This document shows positions 45,039-54,497 of a stretch of DNA of 64,000 bases, piece after piece. This DNA comes from Brenneria goodwinii (lineage in GTDB: Bacteria; Pseudomonadota; Gammaproteobacteria; Enterobacterales; Enterobacteriaceae). The translations under genes and the position numbers were made by a program. The DNA lies in NCBI RefSeq assembly GCF_002291445.1, contig NZ_CP014137.1, forward strand, positions 806,001 to 870,000, written 5' to 3'. Position 1 is the stretch's first letter, and every line of letters starts with the position of its first letter. The notes beneath the pieces are model-generated. The model was not told where the DNA came from and made no database searches. It saw only the letters and a list, made by a program, of their open reading frames with translations.

Positions 45039-45965
45039 ATGGCTACACAGATTTTTCAACCTGAGAGTGTGGCGATCGTAAAGCCGATCGCCGGTATCTT
45101 TCGTCGTATTCTTGCCAATCCGCTGGTGAGGCTTGGCGGGAGCGTCTTGTTGTTATTGATTGTGATGGCAATCTTTGCCCCCTGGCTGGGCACGATCGAT
45201 CCCACGGCGATGGATCCGGTCAGCGCCAATCTGCTGCCCTGGACCCGCGCCGAATTCAACAGCCTGACCGGCGAGGTGTTTACCCATCATTTTTATATGG
45301 GATCCGACAGCCTGGGGCGGGATATCTACAGCCGGGTGATCTTCGGCAGCCGCATCTCGCTCACTATCGGTATTTCGGTGGCGCTGATTGCCGTTGTGCT
45401 GGGCATGCCGCTGGGTTTAATCAGCGGTTATTTTCGCCGCGTCGACAGCGTCATCATGCGCACCATGGACGGCGTGATGGCGATCCCCAGCATGTTGTTC
45501 GCCATCAGCCTGGTGGCGCTGTTCGGCGGCAATCTGCTAACCGTGGTGCTGGCGATAGCCATTCCCGAAGTACCCCGGGTGGCGCGGCTGGTTCGTTCCG
45601 TGGTGCTGAGTATTCGTGACGAGGCCTATGTGGAAGCGGCGCTGATGCTGGGAACGCCAATCAGAAAAATCATCTGGCGGCATATCCTGCCTAACGCCGC
45701 CGCGCCATTGATTATTCAGGGAACCTATATTTGCGCCACGGCGATTCTGGTCGAAGCGATTCTCTCCTTCCTTGGCGTGGGATTACCGGCCGAGATGGCG
45801 ACTTGGGGCAATATCATGGCCGAGGGGCGCGCGCAATTTAATCAATATCCGCATAACGTCTGGTTCCCCGGTCTTTTCCTGGCGCTTACCGTGTTGGCGG
45901 TAAACATTCTGGGCGATGGGTTACGTGACACGCTGGATCCCAGATTCAATAAACGCGGAGGCTAA
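45039..45965 (+). CDS. DppC-type ABC transporter permease
   Basis: This 308-residue permease is the second channel subunit. After an N-terminal cytoplasmic part and helix (LGGSVLLLLIVMAIFAPWLG), it has FYMGSDSLGRDIYSRVIFGSRISL, a typical DppC segment, and the EAA-type loop EAYVEAALMLGTPIRKIIWRHILPNA. It ends DGLRDTLDPRFNKRG, as in the family. AAGGA precedes the ATG. The dual ATPase gene starts 3 bases after its stop. Confidence 0.92.
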   Translation: MATQIFQPESVAIVKPIAGIFRRILANPLVRLGGSVLLLLIVMAIFAPWLGTIDPTAMDPVSANLLPWTRAEFNSLTGEVFTHHFYMGSDSLGRDIYSRVIFGSRISLTIGISVALIAVVLGMPLGLISGYFRRVDSVIMRTMDGVMAIPSMLFAISLVALFGGNLLTVVLAIAIPEVPRVARLVRSVVLSIRDEAYVEAALMLGTPIRKIIWRHILPNAAAPLIIQGTYICATAILVEAILSFLGVGLPAEMATWGNIMAEGRAQFNQYPHNVWFPGLFLALTVLAVNILGDGLRDTLDPRFNKRGG

Positions 45966-45968
45966 GCC

Positions 45969-47606
45969 ATGACGAACACTTTACACGATCGCCCGGCGGC
46001 GGTGCTGTTGGTAAAAAATTTGTCGATCGCCTTACCCGCCGGCGCGGACCGGCCGGATGCGGTGCAGGACATTTCGTTTGACGTTTATGCCGGTCAGACG
46101 CTGTGTCTGCTGGGCGAGTCGGGGTCGGGCAAGTCGGTGATCGCCAGCGCGGTGATGGGCCTGATGGCGCCCGGCCTGTACGCCAGGAGCGGTGAAATCC
46201 GCTTGCAGGGCGAGGATGTGCTGGCGGTTAATGAAACGCGCTTGCGCCAGCTACGTGGCGCGGTGGCGTCCATGGTCTTTCAGGAACCGATGACCGCGCT
46301 TAACCCGGTTATGCGCTGCGGCGAACAGGTGGATGAAATGCTTGCCGCACACGTCGACGAGAGCGGCGCCGAGCGGAAAAAACGTATTCTGGCACTGTTC
46401 GCGCGAATCCGTCTGCCGGAGCCGGAGCGGATTTATCAATCCTATCCGCATCAGTTATCCGGCGGGCAGCGGCAACGTATCGTTATCGCCATGGCGCTGA
46501 TCCTTAAACCGGCGCTATTAATCTGCGATGAGCCGACTACGGCGCTGGATGTGACGACGCAGGCGGAGATTCTTAAATTAATCAAAGAGCTGCAGGCAGA
46601 GAATAACACTGCGGTACTGTTTATTACCCATGATTTCGGCGTGGTGGCTGAATTGGCCGATCGGGTGGTGGTGCTCAGGCTGGGTGAAATGATTGAGCAG
46701 GGAGATAAGGCGGAAGTGCTTCAGCATCCTGCGGAATCTTATACCCGGATGTTGATCTCGGCGGTGCCGGAACTGGCGCCGGCGCAGCGCCGCCAGGTCG
46801 CGAAAGTTTACCCGTTGCTGGAAGTCAAGGATCTGAGTAAAACCTATGTCAGCGGAAGTTGGCCGGGAAAGCGGCGCGAAGTGTTTGCGGCCAAAAGTAT
46901 CTCCTTGCTGGTTCGCCCCTCGGAAACGGTTGGGATTGTGGGCGAATCGGGATCCGGCAAATCCACCGTGGCGCGCTGTATCGCGCGTATTATCGAACCC
47001 AATAGCGGCGATATCTTTGCCGACGGCCATTCGGTCGGCCAGGTTAGCGGCCGTGATTTGTTGCCGTTTCGCAAAACGGTGCAAATGGTTTTTCAAGATC
47101 CTTACCGCTCTCTTAATCCACGCCAAACCATTGGCGACTCCATTATGGAAGGCCCGCTGAATTTTGGCGTGCCCCGAGCCAAAGCCTGGGCGAAAGCGCA
47201 GGAGTTGATGGGGCTGGTGCGGATGAAACCGGAAGCGTTGTATCGTTATCCTAATGAGTTTTCCGGCGGGCAGCGACAGCGGATTTCTATCGCCCGGGCG
47301 CTGGCTTGCGAACCGAAAGTGCTGATTGCGGATGAAGCGGTATCGGCTCTGGACGTATCGGTGCAGGATCAGATCCTGAAATTGCTTGATGAGATTCAAC
47401 AGCGGCTAGCGCTGGGCATCCTGTTTATCACGCACGATCTGCGCGTAGCCAGCCAAATTTGCGATCGCGTTCTGGTGATGCGCGCGGGAGAAATCGTCGA
47501 GCAGGGCGATATCCAGGATGTTTTCTTTAATCCGCAACATGCCTATACGCAGAAATTGCTGGCCGCGGCGCCAGGGCAGGGATTTATCTTTGCAAAACAT
47601 GCCTGA
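45969..47606 (+). CDS. Dual-domain ABC transporter ATP-binding protein (DppD-DppF fusion type)
   Basis: This 545-residue protein has two complete ATPase modules that power the peptide-type importer. Module 1 has Walker A GESGSGKSV, the signature LSGGQRQR and Walker B LLICDEPTTALDV. Module 2 (from about residue 280) has Walker A GESGSGKST, the signature FSGGQRQR and LIADEAVSALDV. In module 2 the residue after D-E is A where P is usual; E, the catalytic base, is kept. Fused forms like this occur in GsiA and YejF relatives. GGAGG within the previous gene's end serves as ribosome site. Confidence 0.92.
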   Translation: MTNTLHDRPAAVLLVKNLSIALPAGADRPDAVQDISFDVYAGQTLCLLGESGSGKSVIASAVMGLMAPGLYARSGEIRLQGEDVLAVNETRLRQLRGAVASMVFQEPMTALNPVMRCGEQVDEMLAAHVDESGAERKKRILALFARIRLPEPERIYQSYPHQLSGGQRQRIVIAMALILKPALLICDEPTTALDVTTQAEILKLIKELQAENNTAVLFITHDFGVVAELADRVVVLRLGEMIEQGDKAEVLQHPAESYTRMLISAVPELAPAQRRQVAKVYPLLEVKDLSKTYVSGSWPGKRREVFAAKSISLLVRPSETVGIVGESGSGKSTVARCIARIIEPNSGDIFADGHSVGQVSGRDLLPFRKTVQMVFQDPYRSLNPRQTIGDSIMEGPLNFGVPRAKAWAKAQELMGLVRMKPEALYRYPNEFSGGQRQRISIARALACEPKVLIADEAVSALDVSVQDQILKLLDEIQQRLALGILFITHDLRVASQICDRVLVMRAGEIVEQGDIQDVFFNPQHAYTQKLLAAAPGQGFIFAKHA

Positions 47607-47679
47607 TCGCGCCCGGGAACCGGTGGCTTTCCGCCGCCGGTCAAGGCGGGTCGCAGGGGAGTTTATGATCTGATGGAGA

Positions 47680-49158
47680 ATGATGTTGTCTTATTCAACT
47701 AATAATATTTCGCATGATGAGGCGGCTGGTATTGTCGATCTGAGCGCTTTGGCGCTTGCCGAACGGATCCGGACGGCAACGCTTTCCTGCCGCGAGGTTA
47801 TGGAAGCCTACCTGGCGCATATCGATCGATTTAACCCTCGGATTAACGCGATTGTTTCCCGCGTTGAGTCTGCGGAATTACTGGCGCAGGCCGATCGATG
47901 CGATGCGGAACTGGCGCAAGGGCATTATCGCGGTATTTTGCACGGCATGCCCCAGGCGCCTAAAGATTTGGCCGCCGTAAAAGGTATGGTTACGTCGATG
48001 GGTTCGCCGATATTCAAACATCAGGTGCCCGCCCGCGACGGGCTGAGTATTGAGCGGATACGCGCGGCAGGCGCTATTTTTATCGGGCGCACCAATACGT
48101 CTGAATTCGGTTTGGGTTCCCATAGCTACAATTCGGTACACGGGGTGACTCGTAATCCGTGGGATCCCGATCGTTCGGCCGGAGGAAGCAGCGGCGGCGC
48201 GGGTGCGGCGCTGGCGGCAAGAATGCTGCCCGTCGCAGATGGCAGCGATATGATGGGATCGTTGCGTAATCCCGCCGCTTTCAACAATGTTTTCGGCATG
48301 CGGCCATCGCAGGGACGGGTGCCGTATGGCCTTGGCGGCGAACTGTTTTTCCAGCAGCTTTCCACCGAAGGGGCCATGGCGCGCACCATCCCCGATGTGG
48401 CGATGATGCTGCAACTGATATCGGGTCCCGATCCCCGCATCCCCTTGTCGCTCAGGAGCAAACCGGAGGATTTCAGCCTTAGCCTGACGCGCGATGTTTC
48501 CGGCGTCCGCATCGGCTGGCTGGGGGATCTGGACGGCTATCTGCCGATGGAACGCGACGTGCTGACAACATGCGCCGAGGCGCTGACCACGTTCGCCGAT
48601 ATCGGCTGCCGGGTGTCGGCCGCCGCTTTGTCCATGTCGGCGGAGGAATTATGGAACAGCTGGGTAACGCTGCGCTCATTTCTTATTTCGGGCAATCTTG
48701 CCGCCTGTTACGACGATAAGGACAAGCGCGCGCTGCTGAAACCGGAGGCGATCTGGGAAATCGAGCAGGGGCTGGCATTATCCTCCCGCGATATTTATCG
48801 CGCATCCGTCATCCGCAGCGCCTGGTATCGGCGGTTGCTGGATATGTTCACGCAGTATGATTTTCTGGCGATCCCCAGCAGTCAGGTCGCGCCTTTCCCG
48901 GTGGAGCAGCACTGGCCGTCGCAAATTGGCGATCGCCAGATGGATACCTATCATCGCTGGATGGAAGTGGTGATATTGGCCTCGCTGGCGGGCGCGCCGG
49001 CCTTAAGCGTGCCGGCCGGCTTTACCGCCGCTGGATTGCCGGTGGGGTTACAGATTATCGGCCCGCCGCAGGCGGATTTTTCGGTGCTGCAACTGGGGCA
49101 GGCTTATGATCGGGCCAGCGGTTGGAGTCAGCGGAAGCCGGTTTTATCCGACCATTAA
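47680..49158 (+). CDS. Amidase-signature family hydrolase
   Basis: This 492-residue hydrolase has the Ser-cisSer-Lys triad: K95 in QAPKDLAAVKG, the cis-Ser in RSAGGSSGGAGAALAA (about 170-171), and the nucleophile S194 in GSDMMGSLRNPA. The usual GTDxGGS is changed to GSDMMGS, which may alter substrate choice. The rest (GRTNTSEFG, PAGFTAAGLPVGLQIIGPP) is standard. It follows the transporter after 73 bases on the same strand, so it likely hydrolyses the imported amide to release ammonia or an amine. It has no signal peptide and is cytoplasmic. ATG 47680 or 47683 could be the start. Confidence 0.9.
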   Translation: MMLSYSTNNISHDEAAGIVDLSALALAERIRTATLSCREVMEAYLAHIDRFNPRINAIVSRVESAELLAQADRCDAELAQGHYRGILHGMPQAPKDLAAVKGMVTSMGSPIFKHQVPARDGLSIERIRAAGAIFIGRTNTSEFGLGSHSYNSVHGVTRNPWDPDRSAGGSSGGAGAALAARMLPVADGSDMMGSLRNPAAFNNVFGMRPSQGRVPYGLGGELFFQQLSTEGAMARTIPDVAMMLQLISGPDPRIPLSLRSKPEDFSLSLTRDVSGVRIGWLGDLDGYLPMERDVLTTCAEALTTFADIGCRVSAAALSMSAEELWNSWVTLRSFLISGNLAACYDDKDKRALLKPEAIWEIEQGLALSSRDIYRASVIRSAWYRRLLDMFTQYDFLAIPSSQVAPFPVEQHWPSQIGDRQMDTYHRWMEVVILASLAGAPALSVPAGFTAAGLPVGLQIIGPPQADFSVLQLGQAYDRASGWSQRKPVLSDH

Positions 49159-49324
49159 AACGGCGAGCGCCGCGTCACCGGCATCCTTGTCCGTCGGTTT
49201 TTCCCGCGCGTCCGGCGTAATGCGCCTGCTTAGGGAAGACGAAGCGGGATTGTCCGCATCGTGAGCGGGCAAAAGCAGATTACGCCGTTGGCCGGCCGCT
49301 GATGATCCCCTTCACCCGCGTTGA

Positions 49325-50173
49325 TCAACTTTGGGCAATCAGCTGCGTTTTTATATCGGCGGGCGGCGCGTAGTAGGGTGAGGAGGTTATCAGCAGCGAA
49401 ACGCCGGTACGGGCGTAGGCTTCAATGCTCTCCAGATTGATCCCGCCGGCCAGCGCCAGACGGCATGAGGGCGCGATCTGCGCGGCAAGCGCTTGCAACG
49501 GCGAGATAGCCTCAATGGCGAACTTGTCCAACTGCAGGATATCGGGAGCGGCTTGCAGCGCGCGTTCGGCGTCCTGCAAGGTATTCGCCTCAACGACGAG
49601 CGTTTTTTCAGGGGCGTTGCGGCGTAGGGCGGCGATCATTCCCGACCAGTCTTCCCGATCGCGCCAAAATTCGCGATGGTTGGCGAACAGCAGAATGCTT
49701 TCCGCCGTACCCAGTCGGTGGATGATGCCGCCGCCGGCGATAACGGCCTGCGTGGCCAGCAGCTTGGTGCCAGGAATGGTTTTGCGCGTACAGGCGATTT
49801 TCCCCTCCGCGTTGTGGCGCCGCAGGATTTGCATCATCCTGAACATATAGTCGGTTACGCCGCAGCTCCATTCCAGAATGTTTTGCGCGGTTTTCCAGCC
49901 CTGATGCAGCGCATCCGCCCGGCCTTTGGCGACCAGCAGGATATCGTCGGCTTCCAGGAGCTGTCCGTCCTCGGCGGCCGTTTCGATCTTCAGACCCAAC
50001 CGCAACAGTACGCGCCGGGCGGCGTCGATGCCGCTGACGCATCCGCCCTGACGGTGCTGATAGACTATCTTTCCCCGCCGTGAGCCGATTCCCAGCGCCC
50101 GCGTGGTCAAATCGCCGCCCTGAATATCATCTTGCAGCCATTGTTCGAGTTGAGAGTCCGGTAGAAAAACCAT
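49325..50173 (-). CDS. modD: ModD protein, quinolinate phosphoribosyltransferase-like
   Basis: This 282-residue protein of the NadC fold is named for its frequent link to molybdate transport genes. It has LEQWLQDDIQGGDLTTRALG, the NILEWSCGVTDYMFRMMQILR helix, and ARTI-like CTRKTIPGTKLLATQAVIAGGGIIHRLG, with ILQLDKF and LALAGGINLESI in the barrel. Its exact reaction is not settled. No mod transporter genes are nearby in this window, so it is an orphan here. It is convergent with the amidase gene; 166 bp between them hold no gene. Confidence 0.85.
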   Translation of the reverse strand: MVFLPDSQLEQWLQDDIQGGDLTTRALGIGSRRGKIVYQHRQGGCVSGIDAARRVLLRLGLKIETAAEDGQLLEADDILLVAKGRADALHQGWKTAQNILEWSCGVTDYMFRMMQILRRHNAEGKIACTRKTIPGTKLLATQAVIAGGGIIHRLGTAESILLFANHREFWRDREDWSGMIAALRRNAPEKTLVVEANTLQDAERALQAAPDILQLDKFAIEAISPLQALAAQIAPSCRLALAGGINLESIEAYARTGVSLLITSSPYYAPPADIKTQLIAQS

Positions 50174-50480
50174 TCTGAGCCCCTTGCAACGCCGATGTCT
50201 GTGAGGAATAAGAATAAACGCGCCGGGAGAATTACGCCATCGCAGCCTCTCCTCGGTAGCGCCGGGGTTCTGGCATCATAGTCGCCAACATTGTGGTCAA
50301 TGCGGCTTTCTTTTCATCGTCCATTTAGGTTGCCTGTATGAGAGTCTCTGATGCTTTTCCGTTACTTGATATGGCATGGCGGCAGGGATGCCATACCGAT
50401 GGAGATCGGCTAAGATGACGTTCAAATCATGACGGGAGATCGCCATCATACTGAATGTTCTTACGGGATTACTGTTACCC
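50174..50480. other. Gap between modD and an unrecognised membrane gene
   Basis: This stretch of about 307 bp has no convincing gene. It includes the inverted repeat GGCAT...ATGCC at 50373-50392. The frame of the next protein is open back to 50433 and encodes further hydrophobic residues (AIILNVLTGLLLP) with GGGAG at 50434-50438, but no ATG, GTG or TTG follows at the right distance. The promoter of modD must lie at its left end. Confidence 0.35.
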
Positions 50481-51488
50481 ATGATAGCCATGTTTTTTGT
50501 GCCGCAACCGCTAATGTGGGCGATGGGGTTCTGGTGTTTGCTGTCAGCATCTCGGGCGATGATGTGGTGTGTGTTCAGATCGAGTCGGTTGGAAACGCTG
50601 ATTCCATCTTGGATATTGGGGGGCATTCTGGCGATTATTTGCGCTATGTTCCTTACGCTGTCCGGCTGGTTTTTCCCTCTGCTGGCCAGCGTAGCCACCC
50701 TTGCCGTACTGCTAATATTGACCACGTACTGGGAAGATAAAGTCGGTCTGCTTGATCTCGAATCCTCCCATCATTTACAACCCTCGCCCCGTTCGATATT
50801 GCGAATGACTCATGAAACCTTTACCAGTCCCACCACCCGAGATATGTCGCTATCGGAAACGGAGGTACGCATGCTGGTCGAGCGAGAGCGGATTGATGGG
50901 CAGGTCTATGACTATGAATGTCTACTGCCGGAAAAACAAGTGATTAGCTGGTCCGGCTCTCCTATCCGTTTTTCTGCGGATGGACGCTATGGTATCGCTG
51001 CGCTTATGCAGGGTGGTTTATACATCTGTGACAGGAAGCATTATCTGCAATTCGAATTGTACGGCAAATCGTTGCCGGCAGCGCAGGATATCGCCTTGTG
51101 TCCCGGTGAGTCCGGGCGGCTAACCTTACAACAATTTTTTTATGAGCTGAAGTCTATCCGGCCCTATCCTCAGATAAATCTGCGCAAGTTTGCTCCCTAC
51201 CATCGCTGTGATTACATTGTCGCCGAGGATGAAGACCTGATAGCGGTTTCCGGTCAGGCCGCCAGATTTATAGGAAAACCGATTGACGAGTTGTTTGACA
51301 GGATAGGACGACGCATCAGCGATGACATAGACAGCGATAAAGGTTTTGGTACTTATGAATGGCATACCGCCACCAAGATACTCCAAGCTAGGTCATCGTC
51401 GAACATCATCACAAGTATAGGAATTTCAGACCGTCCGCTGGACGCCGGTGAGAGAAGAGCAGTAAAACCTTCCCGCTCCAGCGGATAA
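50481..51488 (+). CDS. Unrecognised membrane protein with cytoplasmic domain
   Basis: I do not recognise this family. The 335-residue frame starts with two or three hydrophobic helices (MIAMFFVPQPLMWAMGFWCLL; LGGILAIICAMFLTLSGWFF; VATLAVLLILTTY), then a soluble domain with SLSETEVRMLVERERIDGQ, SWSGSPIRFSADGRYGIAALM and HRCDYIVAEDEDLIAVS. The start is unsure: ATG 50481 lacks a good ribosome site and the frame is open upstream. The last 35 or so residues (SSNIITSIGISDRPLDAGE) overlap a reverse-strand scar and may not be native. It could be part of a toxin-immunity or envelope system, but nothing in the sequence proves this. Confidence 0.5.
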   Translation: MIAMFFVPQPLMWAMGFWCLLSASRAMMWCVFRSSRLETLIPSWILGGILAIICAMFLTLSGWFFPLLASVATLAVLLILTTYWEDKVGLLDLESSHHLQPSPRSILRMTHETFTSPTTRDMSLSETEVRMLVERERIDGQVYDYECLLPEKQVISWSGSPIRFSADGRYGIAALMQGGLYICDRKHYLQFELYGKSLPAAQDIALCPGESGRLTLQQFFYELKSIRPYPQINLRKFAPYHRCDYIVAEDEDLIAVSGQAARFIGKPIDELFDRIGRRISDDIDSDKGFGTYEWHTATKILQARSSSNIITSIGISDRPLDAGERRAVKPSRSSG

Positions 51489-51665
51489 GCGCCAAACGTC
51501 TTTCCTCCTTTGGCTGCGACAACCTGACTGATGTTGCCACACTTCAGACAGGCAATGGTGCCCTAACTGGAAGAGACCCCCACTTCCCCGTCTATTACGT
51601 ATGGTACCGTCAGAAAGTTCGGCATCTACGTCAATGTTCAGGAACAAGGCGCCAATTTGCCGCAT
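51353..51665 (-). pseudogene. Possible frameshifted fragment with zinc-ribbon-like CxxC
   Basis: On the reverse strand one frame gives MRQIGALFLNIDVDAELSD then IRNRRGSGGLFQLG, and the next frame continues TIACLKCGNISQVVAAKGG then TFGAYPLEREGFTALLSPA before a stop at 51353. The change of frame near 51560 reads like a single frameshift joining two protein-like halves. I cannot name the family. It overlaps the end of the membrane gene on the other strand, so at least one of the two is not intact. Confidence 0.3.
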
Positions 51666-51751
51666 ATGAGGCGTTTTTTTACCGGGAATTTCTCCGTAAA
51701 ACAGTGGATAAACTGTTTGACTGTCCGCGTACTAACGGATACATTGCGGCA

Positions 51752-52099
51752 ATGATGATAAACCACCCCGATCGCGATCAGATTCGACTGGAAAATGTGC
51801 TAGCTGCGCTGGGCAATCCCTTGCGGCTGACGGTGGTGCGCGTACTGGCTAACGGCGGCGAGTTCGCATGCAGTGCGGTGTTGAAGGGGATTCCGAAATC
51901 GACGCTGACCCATCATTGGCGTGTGCTGCGCGACAGCGGCGTTATCTGGCAGCGTCCCTACGGGCGAGAAAACTTGCTCTCGCTGCGCCGGGACGATCTG
52001 GATGCGCGTTTCCCCGGACTGCTTGACTCGCTGCTGAATGCCGTTCAGCAAGATCCCATCACCGAAGAGTCGACGTCAAGAAATCTGCCCTCTGCCTGA
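51752..52099 (+). CDS. ArsR-type winged-helix regulator
   Basis: This regulator of about 115 residues has LENVLAALGNPLRLTVVRVLANGGEFACSAV (in segments), GIPKSTLTHHWRVLRDSGVIWQRPYGRE and a short C-terminal tail. It matches the ArsR/HTH_20 family without the classic metal cysteines; one Cys (FACS) is present. I choose ATG 51752 (MMINHPD); a GTG 16 codons upstream is in frame but the added residues look unlike the family. The ribosome site is poor. It is 206 bp before argC on the same strand and may control it. Confidence 0.75.
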   Translation: MMINHPDRDQIRLENVLAALGNPLRLTVVRVLANGGEFACSAVLKGIPKSTLTHHWRVLRDSGVIWQRPYGRENLLSLRRDDLDARFPGLLDSLLNAVQQDPITEESTSRNLPSA

Positions 52100-52305
52100 A
52101 GGTCGACGCCATTTTTCGATTAATTGCCCCCTTTTTCTATCCCTTCCGCGCCGGCGATATCAACAAATCGGCTGATGGAATAAATCGCACAATTCGGACC
52201 GATTTATCTTCAAATAGTATATTATTTGTCAAATCCGTTTATACCCCGCGGCTGGAAAGGCTACGGGGTATATAGAGCTTTTTATCCACTCAGAAAGACA
52301 GGTCT

Positions 52306-53247
52306 ATGAGCAACAAATATCGTGTATTTATTGACGGTCAGGCGGGCACCACCGGGTTGCAGATACAGCAACGCCTGGTCAACCACCCTCATATCGAACT
52401 TCTCAACATTGAAGAGGATAGACGTAAAGAGGCTGAAGCTCGTCAGGAGATGATGTCCACCGCCGATATCACTATTTTGTGCCTGCCGGATGCTGCCGCG
52501 CGTGAAGCGGTTGCGCTCGCCGATGCGGTTGGCGCGCGGGTATTGGATGCCAGCTCGGCGCACCGCACCGAAACGGGCTGGGTTTACGGTATGCCGGAAC
52601 TGGCCGACGATCAGCGCGAAAAAATCCGTCAGGCCAGCCACGTTTCCAACCCGGGCTGTTATGCGACGGGCGTCATCACGCTACTGGCGCCGCTGGTAAG
52701 CAAAGGGCTAATCGGCGCGGAGACTCCGCTGTCGATTAACGCCATCTCCGGCTATAGCGGCGGCGGCAAAGCGATGATTGAACGTTATCAGCACGATGCT
52801 GCCGGCTACGCCGCTTATGGACTGGGGTTCGATCATAAGCATCTGAAAGAAATGCAAAAATGGAGCGGACTCGCTACCCGGCCAATATTTCAGCCGGCGG
52901 TAGGCAACTACGCCCAGGGGATGCTGGTATTTATCCCGTTGAATATGGATGTGGACGGCAATAGCGTTTACCGTGCGTTGAATGAGTTTTATGACGGTGA
53001 ACAGTTTATCAAGGTGAAAAGCCTTAACGCCGTACCGGAAGAGAGCGCGCCATATCTGATGCCGGAAACGCTTAATAACAGCAATATGCTGGAGCTGTTT
53101 GTTTTTTCTCATCCTGAATATAAACAAACCATGCTGGTATCGCGTTTGGATAACTTAGGTAAGGGGGCGTCGGGCGCGGCGGTTCAGAACCTGAACGTTA
53201 TGCTGGGGCTGCCGGAAGATATCTGCGTCAATCTGTCCGTTTTATAA
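52306..53247 (+). CDS. argC: N-acetyl-gamma-glutamyl-phosphate reductase, type 2 (ArgC)
   Basis: This 313-residue NADPH-dependent reductase acts in ornithine/arginine synthesis. The short type-2 form is shown by the nucleotide-binding FIDGQAGTTGLQI at the N-terminus, the catalytic C118 in SNPGCYATGVI, and ISGYSGGGKAMIE with the His in GLGFDHKHLKEM. Enterobacteria normally carry the longer type-1 ArgC in an argCBH operon. This copy stands alone behind an ArsR-like regulator, with no argB, argD or argE beside it, so it may be an acquired or specialised paralog. A strong hairpin follows. Confidence 0.9.
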   Translation: MSNKYRVFIDGQAGTTGLQIQQRLVNHPHIELLNIEEDRRKEAEARQEMMSTADITILCLPDAAAREAVALADAVGARVLDASSAHRTETGWVYGMPELADDQREKIRQASHVSNPGCYATGVITLLAPLVSKGLIGAETPLSINAISGYSGGGKAMIERYQHDAAGYAAYGLGFDHKHLKEMQKWSGLATRPIFQPAVGNYAQGMLVFIPLNMDVDGNSVYRALNEFYDGEQFIKVKSLNAVPEESAPYLMPETLNNSNMLELFVFSHPEYKQTMLVSRLDNLGKGASGAAVQNLNVMLGLPEDICVNLSVL

Positions 53248-53267
53248 GATACCTTGGGTAAAACGTA

Positions 53268-53301
53268 ATAACCGGGGGTGGATTTCCACTCCTGGGGTTA
53301 T
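53268..53301. terminator. Bidirectional hairpin between argC and the amidohydrolase
   Basis: ATAACC...GGTTAT closes a longer imperfect stem (GGGTGGA with TCCACTC) around a short loop. It lies in the 92-bp gap where the two genes converge. No long U-run follows on either side. Confidence 0.5.
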
Positions 53302-53339
53302 GTCATAAACAGGCCTCGGTAAGAAAAGGGACGATGCCG

Positions 53340-54497
53340 TCAGGATTTAGGCAGCAATTTCTCAACCAGCGACGTCCATGATTCGACGCCGGGCTTAATT
53401 AGTTCGTCATTAAAATCGTAATAGGCATTATGCAGCGGTTTGGAGGGTGTTGAACCATCGGAGCCCAGCCAGAAATAAGCGCCGGGGCAGCTTTCCAGCA
53501 TGCAGGCGAAATCCTCGGAAGCCATGGATGGGTTGATTTGCCAATGCACGTTGGACTCGCCTAATGCATGACTGAGGGCGTCACGAACATTTAGCGCTTC
53601 CTGTTCGTGGTTCAAAGTTACCGGATACCCCGGATAGTAGGATATTTCGCCCGTTACGCCGAAAACGCGGGGAAGATTGGTAACAAATTCATCAATCAAC
53701 GCTTTAACCTTAATTCTTACATCGGTTTGTAAACATCGCATGGTTCCCCGCAGCGTGACTTTCTCCGGGATAACGTTAATCGCTTCTCCGCCGGCAATCT
53801 GGGTAATGCTGATCACCGCGGAAGACTGGGGCGACAAGCGGCGGGCGGAGATCGTTTGCAGGGACAGTATCAATTGGGACGCGGCGACGATAGGGTCTGC
53901 GCCGTTCTCCGGCATCGCGGCATGGCAGCTTTTCCCGGTAAGAACAATTTCGAAAGAGTCCAACGAGGCCATCATGACGCCGCTGCTTAAGCCAACATGG
54001 CCGACCGGTAATCCGGGCCAGTTATGCAGAGCGTAAATCCCGTCCATCGGAAAGCGTTCGAATAATCCATCGGCCACCATTTTGTAGGCGCCGCCAAGAT
54101 TCTCTTCGGCGGGTTGAAACACAAAATGTACGGTGCCACTGAAATTACGGGTTTCGCTTAAGTGCCTGGCGGCAGCGAGTAAAATCGCCGTGTGCCCATC
54201 ATGGCCGCAGGCATGCATTACGCCTCGGTTGCGGGATTTGTAGCTGATGTCGCTGAGCTCGGTAATCGGTAACGCATCCATATCGGCGCGCAGTCCAATG
54301 GTCGGCCCTTGGCCATTCTCCAGCGTCGCCACGATACCCGTGCCGCCCAGCCCGGTATGAACCTGAAGACCAAATGAAGTAAGCAATTCGGCTACCCGTT
54401 TAGATGTAGCGTGTTCTTCATACCCTAATTCGGGAGCAGCATGAAACTCATGACGCCATGCGGTGGCTTCAGCGATTAAATGTTGTGAAATAGGCAT
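53340..54497 (-). CDS. M20-family amidohydrolase (hippurate/IAA-amino acid hydrolase type)
   Basis: This 385-residue metallo-amidohydrolase cleaves N-acyl or N-aryl amino acids. Two-metal-site residues are seen in GLRADMDALPITE (Asp), MHACGHDGHTAILLAAA (Cys-Gly-His-Asp-Gly-His), QPAEENLGGAYKMV (Glu-Glu), and ALHNWPGLP; the late SEDFACMLE with GAYFWLG is also typical. The ATG has AGGAA upstream. In plant-associated bacteria such enzymes can act on auxin or benzoyl conjugates; the substrate here is unknown. It is convergent with argC. The gene stands alone; no transporter is adjacent. Confidence 0.88.
   Translation of the reverse strand: MPISQHLIAEATAWRHEFHAAPELGYEEHATSKRVAELLTSFGLQVHTGLGGTGIVATLENGQGPTIGLRADMDALPITELSDISYKSRNRGVMHACGHDGHTAILLAAARHLSETRNFSGTVHFVFQPAEENLGGAYKMVADGLFERFPMDGIYALHNWPGLPVGHVGLSSGVMMASLDSFEIVLTGKSCHAAMPENGADPIVAASQLILSLQTISARRLSPQSSAVISITQIAGGEAINVIPEKVTLRGTMRCLQTDVRIKVKALIDEFVTNLPRVFGVTGEISYYPGYPVTLNHEQEALNVRDALSHALGESNVHWQINPSMASEDFACMLESCPGAYFWLGSDGSTPSKPLHNAYYDFNDELIKPGVESWTSLVEKLLPKS

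Noticed and set aside
46578..47399. 273-codon reverse-strand frame opposite the dual ATPase
   Set aside because: It is opposite perfectly conserved Walker and signature motifs and has no features of its own.
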